64,000 nt of DNA from Lycocorax pyrrhopterus obiensis. Taxonomy: Eukaryota; Chordata; Aves; Passeriformes; Paradisaeidae. The stretch is taken from NCBI GenBank assembly GCA_014706295.1, contig JACSVZ010000001.1, positions 40,050,383-40,114,382 of the forward strand. Direction: 5' to 3'. The translations under genes were made by a program, and so were the position numbers. Under the pieces are notes generated by a model. The model ran no database searches, had not been told where the DNA came from, and saw only the letters and a program-made list of their open reading frames with translations. Below, in pieces: positions 1 to 12,835 of the stretch; position 1 is the stretch's first letter; each line of letters begins with the position of its first letter.

Positions 1-1677
1 GGGTCAATTATTTTTTTGTCTTTTAAAAAACAAATACAGTGTACTCTCAATGCCAGCTATTCAAAACAGCCTGAACACCCACCAGAACCTTACTTCTTCA
101 TTCACTCAGATGGGGGCAAACCAACTATTTTAAATGTGCAAGGAGTAGCTACTAGGATAATCAAGTCATCTGAAATTACTGACATAATAGATTACATTGT
201 ATTAATTTCATTAAGCAAAGGGGTTTTGCACTTTAACTCCTTTTAACCCACAAGCTAGAACAGAAGTTCTAAAATTAACATATTCAGATGCCAACACCAA
301 AACTAATGACCACAAACACCAGGGGTGACTGCGAGATGAGCAGCTCATAACTCCAGGTACAGCCAGGCCACCTCTGCCCCTCCTTGCTGCTCTCCTGCAT
401 CATTTCAGCTGTTCAGCTAGCACCCACATCCCAGGCCCTTGCCATACCCAAGAGCACAGGGAGAGCTGCCCACAGCTGGCAAACCTAGAGGCCGAGCTCA
501 TGGCCGAGAGCAACCAGCTGAGGACCACTGCAGATGGAGAGCCCAGGGTCAGGGAAACGCCTCCTCATGTCTGAACTGGTTTTACCGCCTCCACAAAAGG
601 TCTCTCTACATTTCCTCTACTACATGAGAAAGCTGAACTTGGAAAAATTAATTCCTCTGGCTACAGGCCGGCCTTCCTAATAGTGTGGCTGCTGGTAGTG
701 TGGAGGCACTTACTGTACAGCTCAGCATCTCTATTCAAGCAGTTATGCACCACTGCCATCAGAATCCCCTTGCAGCGCTTCTTGTGCTGCAACCTGCAAA
801 TTCCTGCTGAAATTAATGATTAATTATCAGATTTATAATTTTAAAATGCCTACAAAAAAGATTTTTGGAACATAGATCAATAAAGCGTTAGTACCATAAT
901 GTATTTTAACTACAGATGAAGTCTCATTTTCATACGGTCCAGATAAGATCATCAAAAAAAAAAAAAAAATTCTCAGAAATCTGATTCTAATGGTCTTTCA
1001 TGAAGTGTCACTTTCTAGTCTCAAACAAAAACAGGAAACAAGTATGCCTCACTGGCCGCAGACCCATGAGTAGAAAAAGGTTTTGCTACTCTCTTTTCAC
1101 AGTGTTACTCAACCTTGCAAACATCTCAAAATCAGGTCTAAGCAAGTAAGAATCATGACTTATATTTCACTTCATCTGATAGATACAACACAACTGCTCA
1201 CAGCAAGATTCCTCCCTGCACAGGATGACGACGGCAGTGGCCTGGGAAGAACATCAGGGTGTACCAGCAAGACACACCAAGAATTGCAGAGTACCTAAGA
1301 ACTATAAATAAAATTTTATTTTAGTTAAGTGACCTTTGCTTAGAACAGCAATACTTCTTTAATTGATAAGAAATCACAAAATCAGCAGTACTTTGAACCA
1401 AAATGTCTGTAGTTGCAGAAATAACCTTATCAATAATGACTTATCTACTGTAGCAGACAGCAGTGGATGACTTTTTTGTGAAGAGGCAGTGACCCACATA
1501 ACTATTAGTTGGGGTGCAGGCCTCTGTATTATGCATACCACATGACCACTACTTAATCAAGATGCACCTAATCAATAGTATAATTAATCACCATATGCCC
1601 AGTCAATACATAATTACCCAATGCATAGTCAAAGCACACTTAAAATTAAGTATATGTATGTAATGTAATGTCTCGTT

Positions 1678-1925
1678 CATAAGAATTATTATATGCAACA
1701 GTTCTGTGACAGCAGCTTTATTAAGGAAATAAGAGTGTATATTGCTCAAGGGGGTCTTGAAAGCTATGTTCTCACTCCCTGCTGGGTTCTGTCAGTGACT
1801 AATCAATCTGTACGGTGATAAGACCCTGGAGGAATACCAGTGATGTCAGAGCTGGTGAACCTCACCACAGACGGGATCTGCACCATGTGCTGCCCCTGAC
1901 CCAAGGTCCAGCCAGTGCTGTAACA
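1678..1925 (-). mobile_element. Possible short solo LTR-like insertion (248 bp)
   Basis: An identical 7-mer TCTCGTT flanks the segment at 1671-1677 and 1926-1932, as a target-site duplication would. Read on the minus strand the segment starts TGTTACAG. Towards its end it carries a TATA-like AATATA followed within about 25 bases by AATAAAGC. That compact TATA plus polyA arrangement resembles small avian retroviral LTRs. The far end (CTTATG, or TATGA if the duplication is 5-6 bp) is not a canonical CA, so it may be mutated, or the element may not be an LTR. The family was not identified. Confidence 0.35.
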
Positions 1926-4900
1926 TCTCGTTGTTCCCAGCATTGGAAAAGATGTAGGATTTCATAACTTGCTATCAGCTTTTCTAGGTTATTAATGAAC
2001 AGTTATCTGCCTTGCAAATGTTTGTGCCTTTCTTACTGGGATCCAGTCCTCTCCTTGGTGCAAAATAACTCCTTGGTATTTTATTTATGACTTTTCCAAC
2101 TATGAATACCAGCAGGATAAGGGATGAGTTGTAATTCTTTTTCTCCAAGAAATGTTCTATCAAATCAAAAAGACCAAAGCAACTCAGTTAAAAAACTTAA
2201 ATGAATTTTTGTTATGAGCAAAATGAGAAAAACTAATGATAAGGCTTTGTGGAGAATAAAAAAGGAATAAAAACACAAGCAAATTACTAGTCATGGAAAA
2301 CCAAACAGTGAGCTATCCTAAAATCTGCGAGAGAGAAGCAAGCAGCACTGCCTCTGAGAAAAAGCGTAATCAAGCAGCAGTTGTAAGAAAACAAGGAATT
2401 ATAATATGATTTTGAAAAAACTCCCACCTTTCATAGTGTAGGGATGGCAAAAATCACACAAAAACGAAACCGCCAATTAATGCTACCTGAACTTGGGAAA
2501 AAATGGCTAAAATTTTTAGCAATTCCTGTGCTTCACACATAAAAGCTTAAATACTGGTGTCGAAAAATTCACAAACACCTCAGAAGCTAACTAAACTTGT
2601 GTTTTATTTGTTCAAAACAAACTGGTGAAACAAAAAGCTCCCTAAATTAAAAAATTTAGATTTTAGTATTTGAGAACTCTTATGTGTGCTTCCCAAAACA
2701 CCCCACTTTCTTGTCTTTGATAACAACACCAAGTAAATGAAATACTGTGGGCAACATCACAGTTTGCTCTCCCCACTTGGTTTTAGTTTTAAGCTTTTAA
2801 TACTTTTCAATAAGCAAAGATTGCCAGAAGAGTGGTTAAAACTCTATTCAAATTAATGTTTTCCACTCTTAATATCTATCTACCTCCCTCTTACAAAACT
2901 GTCTGTATGGACAAACAATTTCTGACTTAAAATTTCAGGTTTTTCTTTTAAGTATATTATTCCAGAAAAAACAATGTCTGCTTTTATTTTTTAAAGTTTT
3001 GTTGATAAACAAAAGATAGCAATTTATCTTTCTCCTTCTTTCAAATTTTTTTAGTAAGTTCACAATGTTGGGGCATTGTGCAACTCTCGGTAGCACCACT
3101 TCCCCCCTCTGGCCAACTCAACCCAAACTTCATTATAATTTCTGCTTGCTCACACATAACAAGAAATGCAAACTGCCTCACCAAAGCATGTTTCTCTCTA
3201 ATCTGCTACCCTGATTTTAACAGACAAATCCTAAATTACTCAGAGAATGCAATGTCTCATCATAATAGGCCTATTGTGGAGTTTCTTCATAACAATTACT
3301 GCTTCTAATAGTCCTTGTTTAAAATTATCCAGTGCAGAAATCCAATTACAGCTCATTTATCTTCAGAAACAGTTAAGACAGCTGGCATTATTTAGTCAGG
3401 TTGGCAGAGACACATGTAATATTTACCTCCATAAGGTGCTTACAGAGTACTGACTACAGAGATCAATCCTGCTGCAGGGCAGACCAGTTTCCAATCCGGA
3501 TACACTTAGTTCACAGATCTCTAACCATGCTTGGTACTTGCCACTTAACAAAAGCAGCTAAACGGTAAGTGTGAAAGTGGTGACTGCCTGCAATTACAAA
3601 TGCCACTCAGTACTCCGAATTTTAAAAGCACAGCTCATTTCAGGGAAGCCCTTCAAAGATGTACCATCTTGCTTCCAGACACATTCAATCATTGGTAACA
3701 CTTTTTGACTTTTTGTCGAATTACCTCTCACTGCTTTCATCCTCTAAATACTGTTACTGAACATGAGTGTGCCTATCTGAAAGGTGCAATAGCACATAGA
3801 CTTCACACCCCAACCGTAAGGCAGAGGTAAGTATCCTAATTAACGTGAATACGGAGCATTGCCACATTTCAAGAACACCCTCAAAATTCTCAGCAAATCT
3901 TGACAATACTTAAAAAACACCTAATTATCCATTTGTTATCATATCTGATATCTTGAATGGTACAACTTTGTATAAGGCGGAGCTTCTGAATGATAATGAC
4001 TCCTCTTACAATTACTAAAATCAGGGCTTGTGATACCCCACAGAGAACCCGAGGTCACAGGCTATGGTCTTCTGCTCCATCTACCCTCATCCTCATGTAA
4101 TGGGTTACTGACTCCACAGCAATGCATGCCTTAATCTCAGGCACCCAAAGCTGGGCTGATGTAATCAACTGTGAATCTTGCGGTACAGAGCAATGGAAAG
4201 AGAAAGTCCTGTTCTGCCTTCCAGCTACATGTTTCCATCACTTTCCTTGCTCTGATGTTGTTATGTATCCACTCCAGAAGTGAGCAGCTTTAAAAACTTA
4301 AGCCAGTGGGAAATGATCCCTGAAAAAACATAAATGTATATATGTTTTATTTTTAAATATTATTTTATCTCCTGATAACCACTGCCTGTAAGAAGTCAGA
4401 CGACTTTTGCTGCAAGTGCTAGATAGGAAAGTATTGGAGGGAGCCAATTGGTTGCTCTGTAAACAGCAGCCTACACTTCAACCAGCTCAGCCCTCCTACA
4501 AAACTGCACCTTCGGCAGGTGAAACAAAGCCACGTGTGCTTGTTCTTGCTGCCTCCTGTGCAACGCATTGGCGGAGGAGTGGAGAACATGGTTGGGAACC
4601 ACATTTACGGTTTGAACAAGTACCACTCTTTCCTTCAGTTGAATGTGTGTCAGAGCCCTCCTCGGTTCAGGTACCTCACACTCCCTTACACCGATCAAGT
4701 GTCATTTGGCATTTGATATTTTTTGTCTACTATTGCTCTGTCTCTTCTGCCCCACATAGTAAAATCTTCCTATTTCCCTCAAGAGTCTAAATATGTTTGG
4801 TCTCATTTTCTGATCTTGTCCCCTTACTTTTTCATCTCTTTTCACAATCACTCCTATATTAAGCAGAAATTACTCTAAATGAGTTCCTGCTATACATATT

Positions 4901-7900
4901 TGGCACAAGATTTTTTTTTTTTTTGGATGAGATAAATCAGTCACAGTCTGGAAGTGTATTACTTAAGCACTTAAGGGCAAAGACATTTTAGCTTAATGCC
5001 AGAAAGGTGGACTCCTGACTGTCTACTCCCCCTGTTGGTTGAACATACTGTGGAAGGAATGAAACACACCCTATTCTTTTCCATTTGCTTATCTCAAACT
5101 TCTGACACCTAGAAGGAGTTCAGAAGTAGATGTGAAGATGGAGATATGCATATAGCTAGTACATCCCTGTCTCCAGTTATAAGCAAGAAGTCCTTTTTCT
5201 CCTTTGAATGAGTATTTGCAGGAACATTCACTGGGATTATTGCAAACACTCACTTCTCTTAACCACAACACAAAAAAAAGTTACTTGCAGAAGGAATGCA
5301 GTGATTCCCCTGTGGGGCTCCTGCCTCATGTTTGCCCCGAGCTCCTTTGTTGTCTCACAGTCCGCTGTTCACTATGACAGTCTGTACACAGACAGTCACC
5401 GCACTGAAGAAGCAAGAAACACTCCTGAATAACCTTTAGAAACATAAAAAGAAAAAAGTGCTTCATGTCCAGGAGGTAAAGAAATGCTCCAGTTCTAAAA
5501 ACAGAAGGGTTTAAATGAAACACCAGCAGGTTGATTTTCTGACAAGTGATACAGGAATGTGGGACAAATTCTGAGGAGAATCTTAAAAAGAAAAGAGGAA
5601 AAGCACAGGATGTTCTACTGTTTCAGCCACACAGGCTTCAATCTTCTTGCAAACTTGTGGCAGAGCACACAGTGACCAAAACACTATTAAAAGGTGAGAA
5701 CAGCTGGTGACCACAGGCTCAAAGAGCTGTAGTATGAGGAAAGACTGCATCAAATGAACATCCCACTACAGAAAAGGATCATTAAATGAAGGCAAAACAA
5801 ACAAAACCACCTCTCATCAAGCCCTTGCTAAAAACCCTGGTGACAAGAGACAGAAAAGCTCTCCACAGAATAGCACAGATATTACTGCTGAGTATCCCTT
5901 TATGGAACCGATTTTATTTTCTTAAGTGTAGAAGACACACAAGTAAAAATGTAAAAAAAGGGAACAAAAGTTTTAAAAATGAGAAAGGTATTTTGTCTCA
6001 TACCAGTGGGAAATCAGCCCACTTAAGAACTACAAGGGAGTAAGTGCTTCTTCTTGACTGACTGTTTCTCACTTAAGGATTTAGTGGACATGCTTTACCA
6101 AGCCCAAAAGCTATCCCCAGGCCAGAAAGAAATGACAAAAAGCAAAGCAGCAGATGTGGTGTGACTGCACTGCTAGCCAAGATAGTCCTAAACAAAAGCT
6201 CCCTCCCAGACGGAATGCTGTCATCACAACTAACTCATCTACATCCTGACCAATCTCTCTGTATTGTCAGAAAACTGGAAAAGGTGTCCACATGTCTAAC
6301 TGGTTCCAGAACAGGGAAAAACATTTTTAAAATAGCTCTGAGAAACCATCTCAGATTTCCTGCTCATGACTCACCTGACTTAAGCACTCAAAATCTCACT
6401 CAATAATTTGTACAATACATAAAGTCAGTTCCACCAAATGATCGACATTCCTAACCAAAGCAGGAGGGTGATGTGTCACCCTTCACGTCTGTGTAATACA
6501 CCATGGTACTGCCAGCTTTGACTAAGATGAACCTCCATGGACGAAAGGACCACTTAGCCTGAAGCTGCTGCCTAGCTGATATAAAAACAGGGAAACTAAA
6601 GACCCAAGGTCTCTGTCTCAAAAGATGTCAGAGGAGGTTCCTGATTTAGGCCACAGAAATCTGTGACTACATACCTGGTAATGATGACAATAGGCTACAA
6701 TCCCATGGGCACTGGTTTTACCACCACTGTACACTCTCCCAAACTATGCCCGTGTGCAAGGCAAGCAGTGAGCAAAGCATCCCGTATGGACACACTGCCA
6801 AGGGGCTCACTGCAGGTACTCACTGAGGGATGTGAGGGTGCACACCCAGCCTGAGTGAAGTGCCTGCCCTCCAAGCCTGGACAGGAACAGCCTGGAAGCA
6901 AACTCATGCTTCTACGGGGAACAGCCAAGCCTTTTATAATCTTTCTGAATCTAGAGAGCTGTCTAGCAGATCTTAAGGATCTTGACACTTACTCCGGTAA
7001 GCTGCCATTTGTGAGGCACTCTACTGAATCAAGAAGAGAGGGGAAACTTCATTTAAGATAAGCACCTACTTCAAGAGGCCCTTCAGACACATATAACCTC
7101 AAAAGTGGAACCTTATACTGGGAATGGTCCAACTTGTAATGGAGATTAGCTTTTAATTCTGGATCTAATATATACATTTTTATTCTGCAAACTTCTTGCC
7201 TTAGAGAAAACACATTTGATAAACAGTGATCCAAGACCCCGGCATGTTACACACCTGAATTTCAAGTGTTATGATTTCACTGACTTACTTTTCAACATTA
7301 TTCGTTTCATAGCCATTCTTACTCCACCTGAGAAATACTTTCAAAGCATGCAGATCCTACCTGAACTTATGGCTCCCATAACTTCACCTGTTTAATGTTT
7401 CCAGCGTAAAGGAAGTCCAGAGAGGCCCACTGGGTAGCATCAGTCTCCCAGAATCCTTTGCATGGACAAGTCTGGCTACATGACAGCCACCTGTGCTGAC
7501 GAGGGAGAGGTGGGCACCGCACGTGAATGAGAGCTGCAGCCTTTCCTACCAGCTCCTGACATCTGATCCTCCACTGCACTATGAGCTCCAACATTTCAGC
7601 ACAGAAACCCTGCTTCTCTCCACCCTACTGATCCCACAAATGGCCCACATCACCCAGTCCACATCTCAGCAATCCAAGGACACACCTGCAGTAATCATGC
7701 AAGGGCACGGACTTCGCACACAAGATGGAAAAGTGCAAAGATGTTTATGGCACAGTGAATATGCCCTAAATACCAGCACACAAACAAGATATCATATAAA
7801 CAGGAAAGATGTTCACCACAGTGTCCCCCAATCACCTGGGGTATTGCACAGATGTTACCTATTATGGTAACAGGTAAACAATACCCTATAAGGTCACAAA

Positions 7901-10409
7901 CTACAATTATCACTTCTCATAGGCCCAGCACTGTCCACAAACCCACAATCCTCTCTCAGCCCATCTCCAGTGACCTGGAGGCACTTCCAGGGTCACCTCC
8001 AAGCCCAGGAAAGAGGCTCTCTCTCCGGCCCTCAGGGCCTATCCCTCTACCGCCACATAGTGCACCCCAACACACACCTCAATATGCAATGGGCTGAAGA
8101 GGGTCTTCACTCCCAGCTCCCTGCTGATACAAGCATTAAATGATCTTATCAGGATCTGTATTTAGCATAATGCTTGGGCAGAGTGGAGCCAAAGGATGGC
8201 AATTAATGTTGACCTACGTGGCAAAGCGCACAAGTTATTTTTACTTCATTTATTATGACCTATTTTCATGGTAGAGACAATAAGTTGGAGCTAAATACAG
8301 AATGTGACTCATATATCCCCTATTCAAGATTTTAAGCATAATTCTGTAGAAAAGTTGAGTTATTGGCTACTTCTCAGTCTTCTTCTACAGTAAATATTAT
8401 TGGTAATAGTTGAGTTATTTTTTGGCTGAGCCATTTTTTTAACTATTTTTGTATTCTTGGTAAAAAAATCAAATTTCTTCTAACCACATTAGGATGAGGA
8501 TATTGTAGCAGACATCATAACATATCTTCAAAGGCTGAAGACTAGTAAAGGGAGGTTTTAATGCTTATCTTATTCACACAGTTTGGCTTATTTCACAATA
8601 CATGAACATTAAAGTGCTTCCCACCATTTTGGGGCTTTTTGGTCATTCACACCTCCTTGTGATTCATGGCTGTAGTTCAACTTTTCCAATGAGTAAGTAT
8701 TGTCAAGCACAAACTGCCGGCAGGAAACCCTTTAGCTTGTTCATGATAAAACAGAAACAGAAAAGCTGCAGCAGAGAAGTGATTTCTTTGCAAAACATAC
8801 TTCCCCATTAAGACCACCATAAACCCTTTTTCTCAGCTACAGACCAAGGTATTTGAAGTAAAGTGATGACTAAACAAAAGGAGAGTATTCAGTAAGCATA
8901 AAAAAAAAGCAAAGAGGAAATTTCAAAAGATCTTGTTACTTATATAGAAAGTCTTCAAGGTCATTTAACTCTGAAAAAGAGACATTTTAATATCTTAATT
9001 CTCTAGCAAAACAACTGCATTACTTTTTTTACTAACTGTACACACTGCCTTCTGTTTCATGCACATTTGTTTTTTAAAGTCTCAGTCATACAACTGTGCC
9101 TTCTTAGACTATACCACTGACCTCACTGAATCAATTTCTGTTCATTACTTTGATAAATCAAGAGGGGTTTCTTTAAAGCATCAGTCACTGTAAGACCTCC
9201 TTTGTGAAGTTACTTCATTACCCTCCTCATCTGTCCTAAGAGAGCAATCATAACACCACTCTCTATTTTGCAAAAGGCTACAACAGGCAGAGTCTCTCCA
9301 CACACTAACAACGTCTCCAGCTGCTCTGAAGAATTATTCATTCATTTTTCTTCCTCCTTCCTCCACTGCAATCAAATAATTAACTGTCCTACAAATTCAG
9401 GGAGAGGGAAGAGATACATAGAACAACACTGGAATGGAAGCAGTTCATTCTGTGACGAAGGAGAATATCACTTATATGAAAGGATATCAGATCCTTAAAA
9501 CAAAAATACAGCAATCTATGCTAGTAGCAGAACTTCTACAGACAGGAGACAACTGATGTTTCTAGGATGCAATGACTCCTTTAAGCTTGTTTCCCTTCAG
9601 ATCAAATGACACAGGGCACTGCAGTAAGCCAATCTGCAAACAATAGCTGAAATGATAACTTGTACAGAATTGTTTGGCACAGACATCTACAATTAGATGC
9701 AGGATTTCCTTTTAAACTCCAAAGGGACTTCCACATCCCTGTCTTTCTTTACTACAGTTGAACATGAGGAACAAACAAGGTGTTCCTAACTCCGGAAAGA
9801 GGAAGAGAAGAGGGGGAAAAAAACCCCCAAGCTGCCAGTAAAGACAGAAAGAAAACTTGATCATGCCCACGTGGACTGAAAATAACTTTCAAGGGTCAAC
9901 TACTAAGCTAAAAAGGAGACCCCTATTCCCACATAGGAAAGAGGGCATTTTTTATTCTCGTGAAATAATTTAATCATAAGACTCTTAGAACACTCCTTCT
10001 GAAAAATGGAATGCTGTGCAAAGAAAGTTGTTGCTGTTGTATCTTATTTTGATAAAGACATACGAGACAAATAAAACAACAAAATCGGGAAGTGGGTGGC
10101 TTAAAAAACACAGAGTTGCTTAATTTCTAATATTAGTTTTTATCCTTGAGCTATATAAAAAAGCAAAAAGAAATGGTAAATGTTGTTTCCAGTCTTTCTT
10201 CTCTTCCTCCACTAGGTGTCTTCTAATTCTTCAGTTTTTCAGGGTAAATTCAGACTATGCACAGTAAGAAAGTCTTTGCTTACAACTCATTCTCAGAATT
10301 GTATCTTAATGTACAAACAGAAATGCAAAGGGGAGACCTGTATGAAATGTAACTATTTGAGCAATAACAGAATTTGCAGTTCCACAACTACAAGAACAAT
10401 AGCGGCTTC

Positions 10410-10425
10410 CATGCCACGTGGCATG
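10410..10425. promoter_or_regulatory. 16-bp perfect palindrome centred on an E-box
   Basis: CATGCCACGTGGCATG is a perfect 16-bp palindrome with CACGTG at its centre. CACGTG is the core bound by bHLH factors of the USF, MYC/MAX, MITF/TFE and CLOCK/BMAL1 families. It lies about 5.9 kb upstream of the proposed GPR18 first exon. The sequence shows the palindrome. Any regulatory role is inference. Confidence 0.4.
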
Positions 10426-12809
10426 CCTCACAGCTTCCATGCCTCTCCTTCCATAGGAGAGACAAAGTGGCTTTCACTCTTTATAATCAGTTTTCCTGAA
10501 AAACTGGCTAAGTAGTGCAGGTGTATAAAGGAATGAACCCATCACACCTGTTTTCTGCTGTTACAAAATGTGTTGCTATGCTTGCTAAAGATCCGCAGAT
10601 GGCAGCATTGATGCAGAAATTAATCCTCACCATAGCAGAACTCAAAACCATTCCACCAAACTGTTTCTTATTAGAGGCTAAACCCCATTTTCCAGTGTCA
10701 GAGATCTTAGCACCAGGCAGTACAAGCACTGGGCCAGGAACTGTCTGGCAGTAAAGAGAAGGCAGATCTAGGATCACTGCTACAAGACACTGTTCCAATC
10801 ACTCACTCAACAGCTGTGACAGGTTAGGCCCCATCATCTTGGAAATAAACTACAGGATCTAGACAGTAATGAGCGCTAAGAGCCATGGGCTGCTGGTATA
10901 GTTCTTATGGCTACCTCCATATGCTGTTAAATTTGAAAGTAGAAGGAATACAGAGATGTCCAACATCCTGCCACCTTCACTGCCTTTTCTTCTCTCACTG
11001 CTCCTTGCTCCAAATAAGCTTAGCACTCCCTCTCATTTCTGCTGTTTGGGTAAGAGATATGAATTTGAACACAGGGCTCACTTACAAGCAAATGAAGGCA
11101 ACGTCCCAGATGTTCCAGGACAAAAATAAAAAAGCATTGACAGGCAGTATGATTTGTAGGCAAAGGATGAAAGCGGCAGAGAACACGGAGTACACAAGTC
11201 CCCGTTCATTTTCACTGGTCCATCCTATCTTAAAGCCACCTTTACCAACACAATGTCTACATAAGGAAAACAGCTGCTTAAATTATTGAACTTCAAATTT
11301 ATGCCCTGACTTACTCTCCTAGGCCTCTTGTCGTGATAAAGCTCAGGATTTTCAGCTCCTTCCCTATAAAGTGCATGTGTGTGTGTGTAGAACAGATACA
11401 ATTTTTGTAGTTGATCAGTTGGTTGAGTCCTGTGACTGGACCTGGCTCCGTACCTGAAAAGACAGTGACTCTGAAACCACCTGCTTGCAGCCAGCTCTGC
11501 TGTGCACCTGAGCTAGCTCAGAGCACCAGCTGGCCTTGTCCTGGTACTCCAATGCACGGAGCATGCTCACGCTCAGCTGCTCTTTCATTTCCCTCCAAGG
11601 ACAGTGCTGAGCCTACACACCAAGGAAACCTGCCCAGCAGAGCTCCTAACCAACCAGATTCACTGCTGTGCAGCAGGCACTGGGCTGCTTTGTCCCAGTC
11701 TGGATTTTGCCAGCCCCTTTATCATCCTGAGCATCCCTCTCGTGCCACCTCAACTCCACCACAGCACACCAAGTTTCACAACCCCAACAACACTGCTGCT
11801 TGTTCACCTGTGCCAGGGACAGGTGGCACAGGCAGAACAGCATTAGAAGGCTGTCACTTCAGCAAAGCAAGCTACTTGCCAGGGCTGGGCAAAACACAGT
11901 AAGGCACCCTTGAATTTGAAGTGCTTATTCTAATTCACACAGCCCACTCTCACTTCAGGTACTTTTGATTAAACACTTCACTGGTCTGCTAAAGCCTATG
12001 GAGCAGTTTTTAATTGTTTAATTTCTGATAACACACACTTGGGCTAGTAACTGAGAGAGCTTGTCCAAACTCCTGAACTCTGGAGGAGTCCAAACAACTC
12101 TCCCTATTTCTGCACTTCACTTCATCAAAGGAATCTGAGTACATGCAGCTCCAAATAAAGACATTTCTTTTGAAACATTAATTCTATTCCTGGGAGGCAT
12201 ATCAAGTTTCAGAACAATACTTCTATGCACCTGAGACCTTTAAGAGCAGTTTAATAGTAAGAACATCACATACCACATACTTAGTAAGGAAAGAGTATTG
12301 AAAAAGCTCTCCTGGACACTTTCAAAATAGAACAACTAACTCATTTCATAGTTCCTGACAATGCAGACTTAAAAAAAGAAAAGAAAAAACTTGAGTATTC
12401 ATGCAGGTTTTAATAAACTATGAAATATCTGTCATGAGAAATGTGTACTTCTTGAATTAAAAGAGCTGCTTCCCAACAAAATGTAACACAGGAAGGCAGA
12501 ACAGACCCAACAGTTTAAGAAATCTGCCAAAGGCACAGTGGGTTCATCAACAAGCATGGAGCTGTGTTGGTATTTGCCGTGAGCTAATATTAAACTATGG
12601 ACATGCTGACATTGGTGGTGTGTAAAAGACCACTGTCTCTAGTCCACTACCCCACTGTCACAGACATCTCAGAGATGCCACTTTAATTAATTCTTGAAGT
12701 ATTTTTTCTTTCAAAGGCTCACAGTGATAAACAGATGAACTACAGGCCAGGTGCACTGTATATTTTTAGGCTATTTAGTGGCAGGGTGTGTCCTGGCTGA
12801 GAAGGTGCA

Positions 12810-12835
12810 GGGGGGAGGGGGGAAGGGAGGAGGGG
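12810..12835 (+). other. G-quadruplex motif on the plus strand
   Basis: Four G-runs of 6, 6, 3 and 4 bases are separated by loops of 1, 2 and 4 bases, which satisfies the usual G3+N1-7 rule. The motif lies in UBAC2 intron 4, on the non-template strand relative to GPR18 and about 3.5 kb upstream of its proposed promoter. It may simply be a purine-rich simple repeat. Confidence 0.5.

Noticed and set aside
11411..11902. 163-codon open frame on the plus strand
   Set aside because: Ser/Pro/Thr-rich translation typical of a locally GC-richer, stop-poor stretch; overlapping ORFs in other frames, no recognisable domain.
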